Part shown: one piece after another, positions 26,741 to 41,800 of the stretch | How the letters are laid out: the number at the start of each line of letters is the position of its first letter | How positions within the stretch are numbered: the first letter of the stretch is position 1 | From: Deroplatys truncata | Lineage: Eukaryota; Arthropoda; Insecta; Mantodea; Mantidae | Assembly: GCA_030765065.1 (NCBI GenBank) | Contig: CM060985.1 | Location: 496,001-560,000 of the forward strand | Reading direction: 5' to 3' | Length of the DNA stretch: 64,000 bases | Position numbers and translations under genes: made by a program | Notes under the pieces: generated by a model | Seen by the model: only the letters and a program-made list of their open reading frames with translations | What the model was told of the DNA's origin: nothing | The model's database searches: none

Positions 26741-26847
26741 GCATTCAAGTAAGAATATCATAGTAATGTAGTGTAACAACCCTCATCTCTCTATTTTAAA
26801 TTATGACACATCACTGTTACAAGCTTCTAAATCTTCAAAAATTGAGC
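26741..26847 (+). other. PLE 3' tail and junction with satellite B
   Basis: Non-coding tail containing AAGTAAGAATATCATAGTA, GTGTAACAACCCTCA, ATTATGACACATCACTGTTA and AGCTTCTAAATCTTC. It is about 95% identical by eye to 55440-55553, which has the same order of blocks. Homology fades around 26840, and satellite B is unmistakable from 26848. Confidence 0.8.
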
Positions 26848-26849
26848 TT

Positions 26850-27440
26850 AATTTAATGTCACTAAAATGCTCTATATAATACAGAGGTACACACAAATAA
26901 GTACCCCAGTATACCAGCACTGTGTCATGTGGAACTGTCTACAATTAATTTAATGCATTAAAATACTCTACATAATACAGAGCTGCACACAAATAAGTAC
27001 CCCAGTATGTCAGTACTGTGTCTAGTGAAAGTGTCCGCAATTAATTTAATGCATTAAAATGCACTACATAATACAGAGATGCACACCAATAAGTACCCCA
27101 GTATGCCACCATGTGTCTAGTGAAAGTGTCCACAATTAATTTAATGCATTAAAATGCTCTACATAATACAGAGCTGCACACAAATAAGTACCATAGCATG
27201 TCAGCACTGTGACTAGTGCAAGTATCCACAAATAATTTAATGCATTAAAATGCTGTATATAAATCAGAGCTGCACACAAATACGTACCACAGCATGTAGG
27301 CACTGTGTCTAGTGAAAGCGTCCACAATTAATTTAATGCATTAAAATGCTCTACATAATACAGAGCTGCACACAAATAACTACCCGATTATGCCAGCACT
27401 GTGTCTAGTGAAAGTGTCCACAATTAATTTAATACATTAA
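26850..27440 (+). repeat. Satellite B block repeated at 28479-29070
   Basis: A run of about six monomers starting with the variant CAGAGGTACACACAAATAAG and GTATACCAGCACTGTGTCAT is repeated at an offset of 1629 bp (17 monomers). The first copy starts exactly at the PLE 3' junction, so the satellite next to the element is a normal, internally duplicated part of array B, not element sequence. Confidence 0.8.
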
Positions 27441-30400
27441 AATGCTCTGCATAATACAGAAATGCACACAAATAAGTACCCCGTATGCCAGCACAGTGTC
27501 TAGTGAAAGCGTCCACAATTAATTTAATGCATTAAAATGCTCTATATAATACGAGCTGCACACAAATAAGTACCCCAGCATGTCAGTAGTGTGTCTAGTG
27601 AAAGTGTCCACAATTAATTTAATGCATTAAAATGCTCTCCATAATACAGCTCTGCACACAAATAAGTACCCCAGAATGTCAGTACTGTGTCTAGTGAAAG
27701 TGTCCACAAGTAATTTAATGCATTAAAATGCTCCATATAATACAGAGCTGCACACAAACAACTAACACAGTATGCCAGCACTGTGTCTAGTGAAAGTGTC
27801 CACAATTAATTTAATGCATTAAAATGCTCTACATAATACAGAACTACACACAAATAAGTACCCCAGTATGCCAGCACTGGGTCTGTTGAAAGTGTCCACA
27901 ATTAATTTAATGCATTAAAATGCTCTACATGATACAGAGCTGCACACAGATAAGTAACCCAGCATGTCAGTACTGGGTCTGTTGAAAGTGTCCACAATTA
28001 ATTTAATGCATTAAAATGCTCTATATAATACAGAGCTACACACAAATAAGTACCCCAGTATGCGTGCAATGGGTCTGTTGAAAGTGTACACAATTAATTT
28101 AATGCATTAAAATGCTCTATATAATACAGAGCTACACACAAATAAGTACCCCAGCATGTCAGTACTGGGTCTGTTGAAAGTGTCCACAATTAATTTAATG
28201 CATTAAAATGCTCTATATAATATAGAGCTACACACAAATAAGTACCCCAGTTGCCAGCACTGTGTCTAGTGAGAGTGTCCACAATTAATTTAAGGCATTA
28301 AACTGCTCTATATAATACAGCGCTGCACACAAATAAGTACCACAGCATATCAGCACTGTGTCTAGTGAAAGTGTCCACAATTAATTTAATGCATTAAAAT
28401 AACCTACATAATACAGAGGTACACACAAAAAAGTACCCCAGTATGCCAGTACTGTGTCTAGTGAAAGTGTACACAATTAATTTAATGTCACTAAAATGCT
28501 CTATATAATACAGAGGTACACACAAATAAGTACCCCAGTATACCAGCACTGTGTCATGTGGAACTGTCCACAATTAATTTAATGCATTAAAATACTCTAC
28601 ATAATACAGAGCTGCACACAAATAAGTACCCCAGTATGTCAGTACTGTGTCTAGTGAAAGTGTCCGCAATTAATTTAATGCATTAAAATGCACTACATAA
28701 TACAGAGATGCACACCAATAAGTACCCCAGTATGCCACCATGTGTCTAGTGAAAGTGTCCACAATTAATTTAATGCATTAAAATGCTCTACATAATACAG
28801 AGCTGCACACAAATAAGTACCATAGCATGTCAGCACTGTGACTAGTGCAAGTGTCCACAAATAATTTAATGCATTAAAATGCTGTATATAAATCAGAGCT
28901 GCACACAAATACGTACCACAGCATGTCAGCACTGTGTCTAGTGAAAGCGTCCACAATTAATTTAATGCATTAAAATGCTCTACATAATACAGAGCTGCAC
29001 ACAAATAACTACCCGATTATGCCAGCACTGTGTCTAGTGAAAGTGTCCACAATTAATTTAATGTCACTAAAATGCTCTATATAATACAGAGGTACACACA
29101 AATAAGTACCCCAGTATGCCAGCACTGGGTCTGGTGAAAGTGTCCACAATTAATTTAATGCATTAAAATGTTCTACATAATACAGAGCTGCACACAAATA
29201 AGTACCCCGGTATGTCAGTACTGTGTCTAGTGAAAGTGTCCACAATTAATTTAATACATTAAAATGCTCTACATAATACAGAGATGCACACCAATAAGTA
29301 CCCCAGTATGTCAGTACTGTGTCTAGTGAAAGTGTCCACAATTAATTTAATGTCACTAAAATTCTCTACATAATACAGAGCTGCACACAAATAAGTACCA
29401 CAGTATGCCAACGCTGTGTCTGGTGAAAGTGTCCACAAATAATTTAATTTCCCCAAAAATGCTCTACATAATACAGAGCTGCACACAAATAAGTACCCCA
29501 GTATGCCAGCACTGTGTCAAGTGAAAGTGTCCACAATTAATTTAATGCATTAAAATGCTCTACATAATACAGAGCTACACACAAATAAGTACCCCAGTAT
29601 GCCAGCACTGGGTCTGTTGAAAGTGTCCACAATTAATTTAATGCATTAAAATGCTCTATATAATATAGAACTACACACAAATAAGTACCCCAGTATGCCA
29701 GCACTGGGTCTGTTGAAAGTGTCCACAATTAATTTAATGCATTAAAATGCTCTATATAATACAGAGCTACACAAATAAGTACCCCAGCATGTCAGTACTG
29801 GGTCTGTTGAAAGTGTCCACAATTAATTTAATGCATTAAAATGCTCTATATAATATAGAGCTACACACAAATAAGTACCCCAGTATGCCAGCACTGGGTC
29901 TGTTGAAAGTGTCCACAATTAATTTAATGCAATAAAATGCTCTACATGATACAGAGCTGCACACATATAAGTACCCCAGCATGTCAGTACTGGGTCTGGT
30001 GAAAGTGTCCACAATTAATTTAATGTCACTAAAATACTCTACATAATACAGAGCTGCACACAAATAATTACCGACGTATGCCAACACTGTGTCTGGTGAA
30101 AGTGTGCACAATTAATTTAATGTCCCTAAAATGCTCTACATAATACAGAGCTGCACACAAATATGTACCACAGTATGCCAACACTGTGTCTGGTGAAAGT
30201 GTCCAGAATTAATTTAATGTGACTAAAATACTCTACATAATACAGAGATGCACACCAATAAGTACCCCAGTATGCCAGCACTGTGTCTAGTGAAAGTGTC
30301 CACAATTAATTTAATGTCACTAAAATACTCTACATAATACAGAGCTGCACACAAATAAGTACCCCAGTATGCCAGCACTGTGTCTGGTGAAAGTGTCCAG

Positions 30401-33400
30401 AATTAATTTAATGCATTAAAATGCTCTACATAATACAGAGCTGCACACAAATAAGTACCCCAGTATGCCAGCACTGTGTCTAGTGAAAGTGTCCACAATT
30501 AATTTAATGTCACTAAAATACTCTACATAATACAGAGCTGCACACAAATAAGAACCCCAGTATGTCAGTACTGTGTCTAGTGAAAGTGTCCAGAATTAAT
30601 TTAATGTCACTAAAATACTCTACATAATACAGAGCTGCACACAAATAAGAACCCCAGTATGTCAGTACTGTGTCTAGTGAAAGTGTCCAGAATTAATTTA
30701 TTGCATTAAAATGCTCTACATAATACAGAGATGCACACCAATAAGTACCCCAATATGCCAGCACAGTGTCTAGTGAAAGTGTCCACAATTAATTTAATGC
30801 ATTTAAATGCTCTACATTATACAGAGATGCACACAAATAAGTACCCCAGTATGTCAGCACTCTGTCTATTGAAAGTGTCCACAATTAATCTAATGCATTA
30901 AAATGCTCTATATAATACAGAGATGCACACAAATAAGTACCCCAGCATGTCAGTACTGGGTCTGGTGAAAGTGTTCATAATTAATTTAATGCATTAAAAT
31001 GTTCTACATGATACAGAGCTGCACACAAATCAGTACCCCAGCATGTCAGTACTGGGTGTGGTGAAAGTGTCCACAATTAATTTAATGTCACTAAAATACG
31101 CTACATAATACAGAGCTGCACAAAATAAGTACCACAGTATGGCAACACTGTGTCTGGTGAAAGTGTCCACAAATAATATAATGTCCCTAAAATGCTCTAC
31201 ATAATACAGAGCTGCACACAAATAAGTACCCCAGTATGTCAGTACTGTGTCTAGTGAAAGTGTCCACAATTAATTTAATGCATTAAAATGCTCTATATAA
31301 TATAGAGCTGCACACAAATAAGTACCCCAGCATGCCAGCACTGTGTCTAGTGAGAGTGTCCACAATTAATTTAGTGCATTAAAATGCTCTATATAATAGA
31401 GAGCTGCACACAAATAAGTACCATAGCATGCCAGAACTGTGTCTAGTGAAGTGTCCACAATTAATTTAATGCATTTTAATGCGTTACATTATACAGAGTT
31501 GCACACAAATATGTACCCCAGTATGTCAGCACTGTGTCTATTGAAAGTGTCCACAATTAATTTAATGCATTAAAATGCTCTATATAATACAGAGCTGCAC
31601 ACAAATAAGTACCCCTGTATGCCAGCACTGCGTCTAGTGAAAGTGTCCAGAATTAATTTAATGCATTAAAATGCTCTATATAATACAGTGCTGCACACAA
31701 ATAAGTACCACAGTATGCCAGCACTGTGTCTAGTGTAAGTGTCCACAAGTAATTTAATGCATTAAAATGCTCTATATAATACAGAGCTGCACACAAATAA
31801 GTACCACAGCATGCCAGCACTGTGTCTAGTGAAAGTGTCCACAATTAATTTAATGCATTTTAATGCGCTACATTATACAGAGATGCACACAAATATGTAC
31901 CCCAGTATGTCAGCGCTGTGTCTATTGAGAGTGTCCACAATTAATTTAATGCATTAAAATGCTCTATATAATACAGAGCTTCACACAAATAAGTACCCCA
32001 GTATGCCAGCACTGTGTCTATTGAAAGTGTCCACAATTAATTTAATGCATTAAAATGCTCTATATAATACAGAGATGCACACAAATAAGTACCCCTGTAT
32101 GCCAGCACTGCGTCTAGTGAAAGTGTCCACAATTAATTTAATGCATTAAAATGCTCTATATAATACAGTGCTGCACACAAATAAGTACCACAGTATGCCA
32201 GCACTGTGTCTAGTGTAAGTGTCCACAATTAATTTAATGCATTAAAATGCTCTATATAATACAGAGCTGCACACAAATAAGTACCACAGTATGCCAGCAC
32301 TGTGATTAGTGAAAGTGTCCACAATTAATTTAATGCATTAAAATGCTCTATATAATTCAGAGATGCACACAAATAAGTACCCCAGCATGTCAGTACTGTG
32401 TCTAGTGAAAGTGTCCGCAATTAATTTAATGCATTAAAATGCTCTCCACAATACAGCTCTGCACACAAATAAGTACCCCAGTATGCAGCACTGTGTCTAG
32501 TGAAAGTGTCCACAATTAATTTAATGCATTAAAATGCTCTACATGATACAGGGCTGCACACAAATCAGTACCCCAACATGTCAGTACTGGGTCTGGTCAA
32601 AGTGTCCACAATTAATTTAATGTCACTAAAATACCCTACATAATACAGAGCTGCACACAAATAAGTACCACAGTATGCCAGCACTGTGTCTAGTGAAAGT
32701 GTCCACAAATAATTTAATGTCACTAAAATGCACTACATAATACAGAGCTGCACACAAATAAGTACCCCAGTATGCCATCACTGTGTCTAGTGAAAGTCTC
32801 CACAATTAATTTAATGCATTAAAAGGCTCTATATAATACAGAGCTACACACAAATAAGTACCCCAGTATGCCAGCACTGTGTCTAGTGAAAGTGTCCACA
32901 ACTAATTTAATGCATTAAAATGCTCTACATGATACAGAGCTGCACACAAATAAGTACCCCAGCATGTCAGTACTGGGTCTGGTGAAAGTGTCCATAATTA
33001 ATTTAATGCATTAATATGCTCTACATAATACAGAGCTGCACACAAAAAAGTACCCCAGTTGCCAGCACTGTGTTTAGTGAAAGTATCCACAATTAATTTA
33101 ATGTCACTAAAATACTCTACATAATACAGAGCTGCACACAAATAAGTACCACAGTATGCCAACACTGTGTCTGGTGAAAGTGTCCACAAATAATATAATG
33201 TCCCTAAAATGCTCTACATAATACAGAGCTGCACACAAATAAGTACCCCAGTATGTCAGTACTGTGTCTGGTGAAAGTGTCCACAATTAATTTAATGCAT
33301 TAAAATACTCTACATAATACAGAGATGCACACCAATAAGTACCCCAGTATGCCAGCACTGTGTCTAGTGAAAGTGTCCACAATTAATTTAATGTCACTAA

Positions 33401-33599
33401 AATACTCTACATAATACAGAGATGCTCACAAATAAGTACCCCAGTATGCCAGCACTGGGTCTGTTGAAAGTGTCCACAAATAATTTAATGTCCCTAAAAT
33501 GCTCTACATAATACAGAGCTGCACACAAATAAGTACCCCAGTATGCCAGCACTGGGTCAGGTGAAAGTGTCCACAATTAATTTAATGCATTAAAATGCT

Positions 33600-36500
33600 T
33601 TACATAATACAGAGATGCACACCAAAAAGTACCCCAGTATGCCAGCACTGTGTCTAGTGAAAGTGTCCACAATTAATTTAATGTCACTAAAATACTCTAC
33701 ATAATACAGAGCTGCACACAAATAAGTACCCCAGTATGCCAGCACTGGGTCTGGTGAAAGTGTCCACAATTAATCTAATGTCCCTAAAATGCTCTACATA
33801 ATACAGAGCTGCACACAAATAAGTACCCCAGTATGCCAGCACTGGGTCTGTTGAAAGTGTCCACAAATAATTTAATGTCCCTAAAATGCTCTACATAATA
33901 CAGAGCTGCACACAAATAAGTACCCCAGTATGCCAACACTGGGTCTGGTGAAAGTGTCCACAATTAATTTAATGCATTAAAATGCTTTACATAATACAGA
34001 GATGCACAGCAATAAGTACCCCAGTATGCCAGCACTGTGTCTAGTGAAAGTGTCCACAATTAATTTAATGTCACTAAAATACTTTACATAATACAGAGAT
34101 GCACAGCAATAAGTACCCCAGTATGCCAACACTGGGTCTGGTGAAAGTGTCCACAATTAATTTAATGCATTAAAATGCTCTACATAATACAGAGCTGCAC
34201 ACAAATAAGTACCCCAGTTGCCAGCACTGTGTTTAGTGAAAGTGTTCACAATTAATTTAATGCATTAAAGTGCTCCATATAATACAGAGCTGCACACAAA
34301 TAAGTACCCCAGCATGTCAGCACTGTGTCTATTGAGAGTGTCCACAATTAATTTAATGCATTAAAATGCTCTATATAATACAGAGATGCACACAAATAAG
34401 TACCCCAGTATGCCAGCACTGTGTCTATTGAAAGTGTCCACAATTAATTTATGCATTAAAATGCTCTATATAATACAGAGATGCACACAAATAAGTACAC
34501 CAGTATGCCAGTACTGTGTCTAGTGAAAGTGTCCACAATTAATTTAATGCATTAAAATGCTCTACATAATACAGAGCTGCACACAAATAAGTACCCCTGT
34601 ATGCCAGCACTGCGTCTAGTGAAAGTGTCCACAATTAATTTAATGCATTAAAATGCTCTATATAATACAGTGCTGCACACAAATAAGTACCACAGTATGC
34701 CAGCACTGTGTCTAGTGTAAGTGTCCACAAGTAATTTAATGCATTAAAATGCTCTATATAATACAGAGCTGCACACAAATAAGTACCACAGCATGTCAGT
34801 ACTGTGTCTAGTGAAAGTGTCCGCAATTAATCTAATGCATTAAAATGCTCTCCACAATAAAGCTCTGCACACAAATAAGTACCCCAGTATGCAGCACTGT
34901 GTCTAGTGAAAGTGTCCACAATTAATTTAATGCATTAAAATGCTCTACATGATACAGGGCTGCACGCAAATCAGTACCCCAACATGTCAGTACTGGGTCT
35001 GGTCAAAGTGTCCACAATTAATTTAATGTCACTAAAATACTCTACATAATACAGAGCTGCACACAAATAAGTACCACAGTATGCCAGCACTGTGTCTAGT
35101 GAAAGTGTCCACAAATAATTTAATGTCACTAAAATGCACTACATAATACAGAGCTGCACACAAATAAGTACCCCAGTATGCCATCACTGTGTCTAGTGAA
35201 AGTGTCCACAATTAATTTAATGCATTAAGAGGCTCTATATAATACAGAGCTACACACAAATAAGTACCCCAGTATGCCAGCACTGTGTCTAGTGAAAGTG
35301 TCCACAACTAATTTAATGCATTAAAATGCTCTACATGATACAGAGCTGCACACAAATAAGTACCCCAGCATGTCAGTACTGGGTCTGGTGAAAGTGTCCA
35401 TAATTAATTTAATGCATTAAAATGCTCTACATAATACAGAGCTGCACACAAAAAAGTACCCCAGTTGCCAGCACTGTGTTTAGTGAAAGTATCCACAATT
35501 AATTTAATGTCACTAAAATACTCTACATAATACAGAGCTGCACACAAATAAGTACCACAGTATGCCAACACTGTGTCTGGTGAAAGTGTCCACAAATAAT
35601 ATAATGTCCCTAAAATGCTCTACATAATACAGAGCTGCACACAAATAAGTACCCCAGTATGCCAACACTGGGTCTGGTGAAAGTGTCCACAATTAATTTA
35701 ATGCATTAAAATGCTTTACATAATACAGAGATGCACAGCAATAAGTACCCCAGTATGCCAGCACTGTGTCTAGTGAAAGTGTCCACAATTAATTTAATGT
35801 CACTAAAATTCTCTACATAATACAGAGCTGCACACAAATAAGTACCCCAGTATGCCAACACTGGGTCTGGTGAAAGTGTCCACAATTAATTTAATGCATT
35901 AAAATGCTTTACATAATACAGAGATGCACAGCAGTAAGTACCCCAGTATGCCAGCACTGTGTCTAGTGAAAGTGTCCACAATTATTTTAATGTCACTAAA
36001 ATACTCTACATAATACAGAGCTGCACACAAATAAGTACCCCAGTATGCCAACACTGGGTCTGGTGAAAGTGTCCACAATTAATTTAATGCATTAAAATGC
36101 TTTACATAATACAGAGATGCACAGCAATAAGTACCCCAGTATGCCAGCACTGTGTCTAGTGAAAGTGTCCACAATTAATTTAATGTCACTAAAATACTTT
36201 ACATAATACAGAGATGCACAGCAATAAGTACCCCAGTATGCCAACACTGGGTCTGGTGAAAGTGTCCACAATTAATTTAATGCATTAAAATGCTCTACAT
36301 AATACAGAGCTGCACACAAATAAGTACCCCAGTTGCCAGCACTGTGTCTAGTGAGAGTGTCCACAATTAATTTAATGCATTAAAATGCTCCATATAATAC
36401 AGAGCTGCACACAAATAAGTACCCCAGTTGCCAGCACTGTGTTTAGTGAAAGTGTTCACAATTAATTTAATGCATTAAAGTGCTCCATATAATACAGAGC

Positions 36501-38830
36501 TGCACACAAATAAGTACCCCAGCATGTCAGCACTGTGTCTATTGAGAGTGTCCACAATTAATTTAATGCATTAAAATGCTCTATATAATACAGAGATGCA
36601 CACAAATAAGTACCCCAGTATGCCAGCACTGTGTCTATTGAAAGTGTCCACAATTAATTTAATGCATTAAAATGCTCTATATAATACAGAGATGCACACA
36701 AATAAGTACACCAGTATGCCAGTACTGTGTCTAGTGAAAGTGTCCACAATTAATTTAATGCATTAAAATGCTCCACATAATACAGAGCTGCACACAAATA
36801 AGTACCCCTGTATGCCAGCACTGCGTCTAGTGTAAGTGTCCACAATTAATTTAATGCATTAAAATGCTCTATATAATACAGTGCTGCACACAAATAAGTA
36901 CCACAGTATGCCAGCACTGTGTCTAGTGTAAGTGTCCACAAGTAATTTAATGCATTAAAATGCTCTATATAATACAGAGCTGCACACAAATAAGTACCAC
37001 AGCATGTCAGTACTGTGTCTAGTGAAAGTGTCCGCAATTAATCTAATGCATTAAAATACTCTCCACAATAAAGCTCTGCACACAAATAAGTACCCCAGTA
37101 TGCAGCACTGTGTCTAGTGAAAGTGTCCACAATTAATTTAATGCATTAAAATGCTCTACATGATACAGGGCTGCACACAAATCAGTACCCCAACATGTCA
37201 GTACTGGGTCTGGTCAAAGTGTCCACAATTAATTTAATGTCACTAAAATACTCTACATAATACAGAGCTGCACACAAATAAGTACCACAGTATGCCAGCA
37301 CTGTGTCTAGTGAAAGTGTCCACAAATAATTTAATGTCACTAAAATGCACTACATAATACAGAGCTGCACACAAATAAGTACCCCAGTATGCCATCACTG
37401 TGTCTAGTGAAAGTGTCCACAATTAATTTAATGCATTAAGAGGCTCTATATAATACAGAGCTACACACAAATAAGTACCCCAGTATGCCAGCACTGTGTC
37501 TAGTGAAAGTGTCCACAACTAATTTAATGCATTAAAATGCTCTACATGATACAGAGCTGCACACAAATAAGTACCCCAGCATGTCAGTACTGGGTCTGGT
37601 GAAAGTGTCCATAATTAATTTAATGCATTAAAATGCTCTACATAATACAGAGCTGCACACAAAAAAGTACCCCAGTTGCCAGCACTGTGTTTAGTGAAAG
37701 TATCCACAATTAATTTAATGTCACTAAAATACTCTACATAATACAGAGCTGCACACAAATAAGTACCACAGTATGCCAACACTGTGTCTGGTGAAAGTGT
37801 CCACAAATAATATAATGTCCCTAAAATGCTCTACATAATACAGAGCTGCACACAAATAAGTACCCCAGTATGTCAGTACTGTGTCTGGTGAAAGTGTCCA
37901 CAATTAATTTAATGCATTAAAATACTCTACATAATACAGAGATGCACACCAATAAGTACCCCAGTATGCCAGCACTGTGTCTAGTGAAAGTGTCCACAAT
38001 TAATTTAATGTCACTAAAATACTCTACATAATACAGAGCTGCTCACAAATAAGTACCCCAGTATGCCAGCACTGGGTCTGGTGAAAGTGTCCACAATTAA
38101 TTTAATGTCCCTAAAATGCTCTACATAATACAGAGCTGCACACAAATAAGTACCCCAGTATGCCACCACTGGGTCTGTTGAAAGTGTCCACAAATAATTT
38201 AATGTCCCTAAAATGCTCTACATAATACAGAGCTGCACACAAATAAGTACCCCAGTATGCCAGCACTGGGTCAGGTGAAAGTGTCCACAATTAATTTAAT
38301 GCATTAAAATGCTTTACATAATACAGAGATGCACACCAAAAAGTACCCCAGTATGCCAGCACTGGGTCTGGTGAAAGTGTCCACAATTAATCTAATGTCC
38401 CTAAAATGCTCTACATAATACAGAGCTGCACACAAATAAGTACCCCAGTATGCCAGCACTGGGTCTGTTGAAAGTGTCCACAAATAATTTAATGTCCCTA
38501 AAATGCTCTACATAATACAGAGCTGCACACAAATAAGTACCCCAGTATGCCAGCACTGGGTCTGGTGAAAGTGTCCACAATTAATTTAATGCATTAAAAT
38601 GCTTTACATAATACAGAGATGCACAGCAATAAGTACCCCAGTATGCCAGCACTGTGTCTAGTGAAAGTGTCCACAAATAATTTAATGTCCCTAAAATGCT
38701 CTACATAATACAGAGCTGCACACAAATAAGTACCCCAGTATGCAGCACTGGGTCTGGTGAAAGTGTCCACAATTAATTTAATGCATTAAAATGCTTTACA
38801 TAATACAGAGATGCACAGCAATAAGTACCC
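33600..38830 (+). repeat. Satellite B large block, copy 1 (~5.2-5.3 kb)
   Basis: Repeated in tandem at about 38831-44200. Offsets are 5196 to 5387 along the block, changing in steps of about one monomer, which shows single-unit insertions or deletions after duplication. The marker monomer TGCTCTCCACAATAAAGCTC occurs at 34850 and 40140, and the markers CAGCAGTAAGTACC and CATTAAGAGGCTC recur in order. Inside the block there is a further 2211-bp (23-unit) tandem repeat: markers at 34635 and 35404 recur at 36846 and 37615. Confidence 0.82.
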
Positions 38831-41800
38831 CAGTATGCCAGCACTGTGTCTAGTGAAAGTGTCCACAATTAATTTAATGTCACTAAAATACTCTACATAA
38901 TACAGAGCTGCACACAAATAAGTACCCCAGTATGCCAGCACTGGGTCTGGTGAAAGTGTCCACAATTAATCTAATGTCCCTAAAATGCTCTACATAATAC
39001 AGAGCTGCACACAAATAAGTACCCCAGTATGCCAGCACTGGGTCTGTTGAAAGTGTCCACAAATAATTTAATGTCCCTAAAATGCTCTACATAATACAGA
39101 GCTGCACACAAATAAGTACCCCAGTATGCCAACACTGGGTCTGGTGAAAGTGTCCACAATTAATTTAATGCATTAAAATGCTTTACATAATACAGAGATG
39201 CACAGCAATAAGTACCCCAGTATGCCAGCACTGTGTCTAGTGAAAGTGTCCACAATTAATTTAATGTCACTAAAATACTTTACATAATACAGAGATGCAC
39301 AGCAATAAGTACCCCAGTATGCCAACACTGGGTCTGGTGAAAGTGTCCACAATTAATTTAATGCATTAAAATGCTCTACATAATACAGAGCTGCACACAA
39401 ATAAGTACCCCAGTTGCCAGCACTGTGTCTAGTGAGAGTGTCCACAATTAATTTAATGCATTAAAATGCTCCATATAATACAGAGCTGCACACAAATAAG
39501 TACCCCAGTTGCCAGCACTGTGTTTAGTGAAAGTGTTCACAATTAATTTAATGCATTAAAGTGCTCCATATAATACAGAGCTGCACACAAATAAGTACCC
39601 CAGCATGTCAGCACTGTGTCTATTGAGAGTGTCCACAATTAATTTAATGCATTAAAATGCTCTATATAATACAGAGATGCACACAAATAAGTACCCCAGT
39701 ATGCCAGCACTGTGTCTATTGAAAGTGTCCACAATTAATTTAATGCATTAAAATGCTCTATATAATACAGAGATGCACACAAATAAGTACACCAGTATGC
39801 CAGTACTGTGTCTAGTGAAAGTGTCCACAATTAATTTAATGCATTAAAATGCTCTACATAATACAGAGCTGCACACAAATAAGTACCCCTGTATGCCAGC
39901 ACTGCGTCTAGTGAAAGTGTCCACAATTAATTTAATGCATTAAAATGCTCTATATAATACAGTGCTGCACACAAATAAGTACCACAGTATGCCAGCACTG
40001 TGTCTAGTGTAAGTGTCCACAAGTAATTTAATGCATTAAAATGCTCTATATAATACAGAGCTGCACACAAATAAGTACCACAGCATGTCAGTACTGTGTC
40101 TAGTGAAAGTGTCCGCAATTAATCTAATGCATTAAAATGCTCTCCACAATAAAGCTCTGCACACAAATAAGTACCCCAGTATGCAGCACTGTGTCTAGTG
40201 AAAGTGTCCACAATTAATTTAATGCATTAAAATGCTCTACATGATACAGGGCTGCACGCAAATCAGTACCCCAACATGTCAGTACTGGGTCTGGTCAAAG
40301 TGTCCACAATTAATTTAATGTCACTAAAATACTCTACATAATACAGAGCTGCACACAAATAAGTACCACAGTATGCCAGCACTGTGTCTAGTGAAAGTGT
40401 CCACAAATAATTTAATGTCACTAAAATGCACTACATAATACAGAGCTGCACACAAATAAGTACCCCAGTATGCCATCACTGTGTCTAGTGAAAGTGTCCA
40501 CAATTAATTTAATGCATTAAGAGGCTCTATATAATACAGAGCTACACACAAATAAGTACCCCAGTATGCCAGCACTGTGTCTAGTGAAAGTGTCCACAAC
40601 TAATTTAATGCATTAAAATGCTCTACATGATACAGAGCTGCACACAAATAAGTACCCCAGCATGTCAGTACTGGGTCTGGTGAAAGTGTCCATAATTAAT
40701 TTAATGCATTAAAATGCTCTACATAATACAGAGCTGCACACAAAAAAGTACCCCAGTTGCCAGCACTGTGTTTAGTGAAAGTATCCACAATTAATTTAAT
40801 GTCACTAAAATACTCTACATAATACAGAGCTGCACACAAATAAGTACCACAGTATGCCAACACTGTGTCTGGTGAAAGTGTCCACAAATAATATAATGTC
40901 CCTAAAATGCTCTACATAATACAGAGCTGCACACAAATAAGTACCCCAGTATGCCAACACTGGGTCTGGTGAAAGTGTCCACAATTAATTTAATGCATTA
41001 AAATGCTTTACATAATACAGAGATGCACAGCAATAAGTACCCCAGTATGCCAGCACTGTGTCTAGTGAAAGTGTCCACAATTAATTTAATGTCACTAAAA
41101 TACTCTACATAATACAGAGCTGCACACAAATAAGTACCCCAGTATGCCAACACTGGGTCTGGTGAAAGTGTCCACAATTAATTTAATGCATTAAAATGCT
41201 TTACATAATACAGAGATGCACAGCAGTAAGTACCCCAGTATGCCAGCACTGTGTCTAGTGAAAGTGTCCACAATTATTTTAATGTCACTAAAATACTCTA
41301 CATAATACAGAGCTGCACACAAATAAGTACACCAGTATGCCAACACTGGGTCTGGTGAAAGTGTCCACAATTAATTTAATGCATTAAAATGCTTTACATA
41401 ATACAGAGATGCACAGCAATAAGTACCCCAGTATGCCAGCACTGTGTCTAGTGAAAGTGTCCACAATTAATTTAATGTCACTAAAATACTTTACATAATA
41501 CAGAGATGCACAGCAATAAGTACCCCAGTATGCCAACACTGGGTCTGGTGAAAGTGTCCACAATTAATTTAATGCATTAAAATGCTCTACATAATACAGA
41601 GCTGCACACAAATAAGTACCCCAGTTGCCAGCACTGTGTCTAGTGAGAGTGTCCACAATTAATTTAATGCATTAAAATGCTCCATATAATACAGAGCTGC
41701 ACACAAATAAGTACCCCAGTTGCCAGCACTGTGTTTAGTGAAAGTGTTCACAATTAATTTAATGCATTAAAGTGCTCCATATAATACAGAGCTGCACACA

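Larger units (their letters stand above)
24547..26845 (+). mobile_element. Penelope-like retroelement, 5'-truncated, ORF intact
   Basis: The element begins abruptly after the satellite A motif CCTAGCA at 24541-24547 and ends near TTCAAAAATTGAGC at 26834-26847, where satellite B starts with TTAATTTAATGTCACTAAAA. It holds one long ORF with RT and GIY-YIG endonuclease and a short 3' tail (26714-26845). That tail recurs at 55401-55553, which independently marks the element's 3' end. Only 40 bp precede the first ATG, and no pseudo-LTR or upstream hammerhead-like core is present on the left, so the 5' end is probably truncated, which is common in this class. No target-site duplication can be read because the two flanks are different satellites. 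Confidence 0.9.

Noticed and set aside
24514-26748. Minus-strand ORFs under the PLE coding region
   Set aside because: They are shadows of the long plus-strand ORF, whose RT and GIY-YIG motifs are unambiguous.
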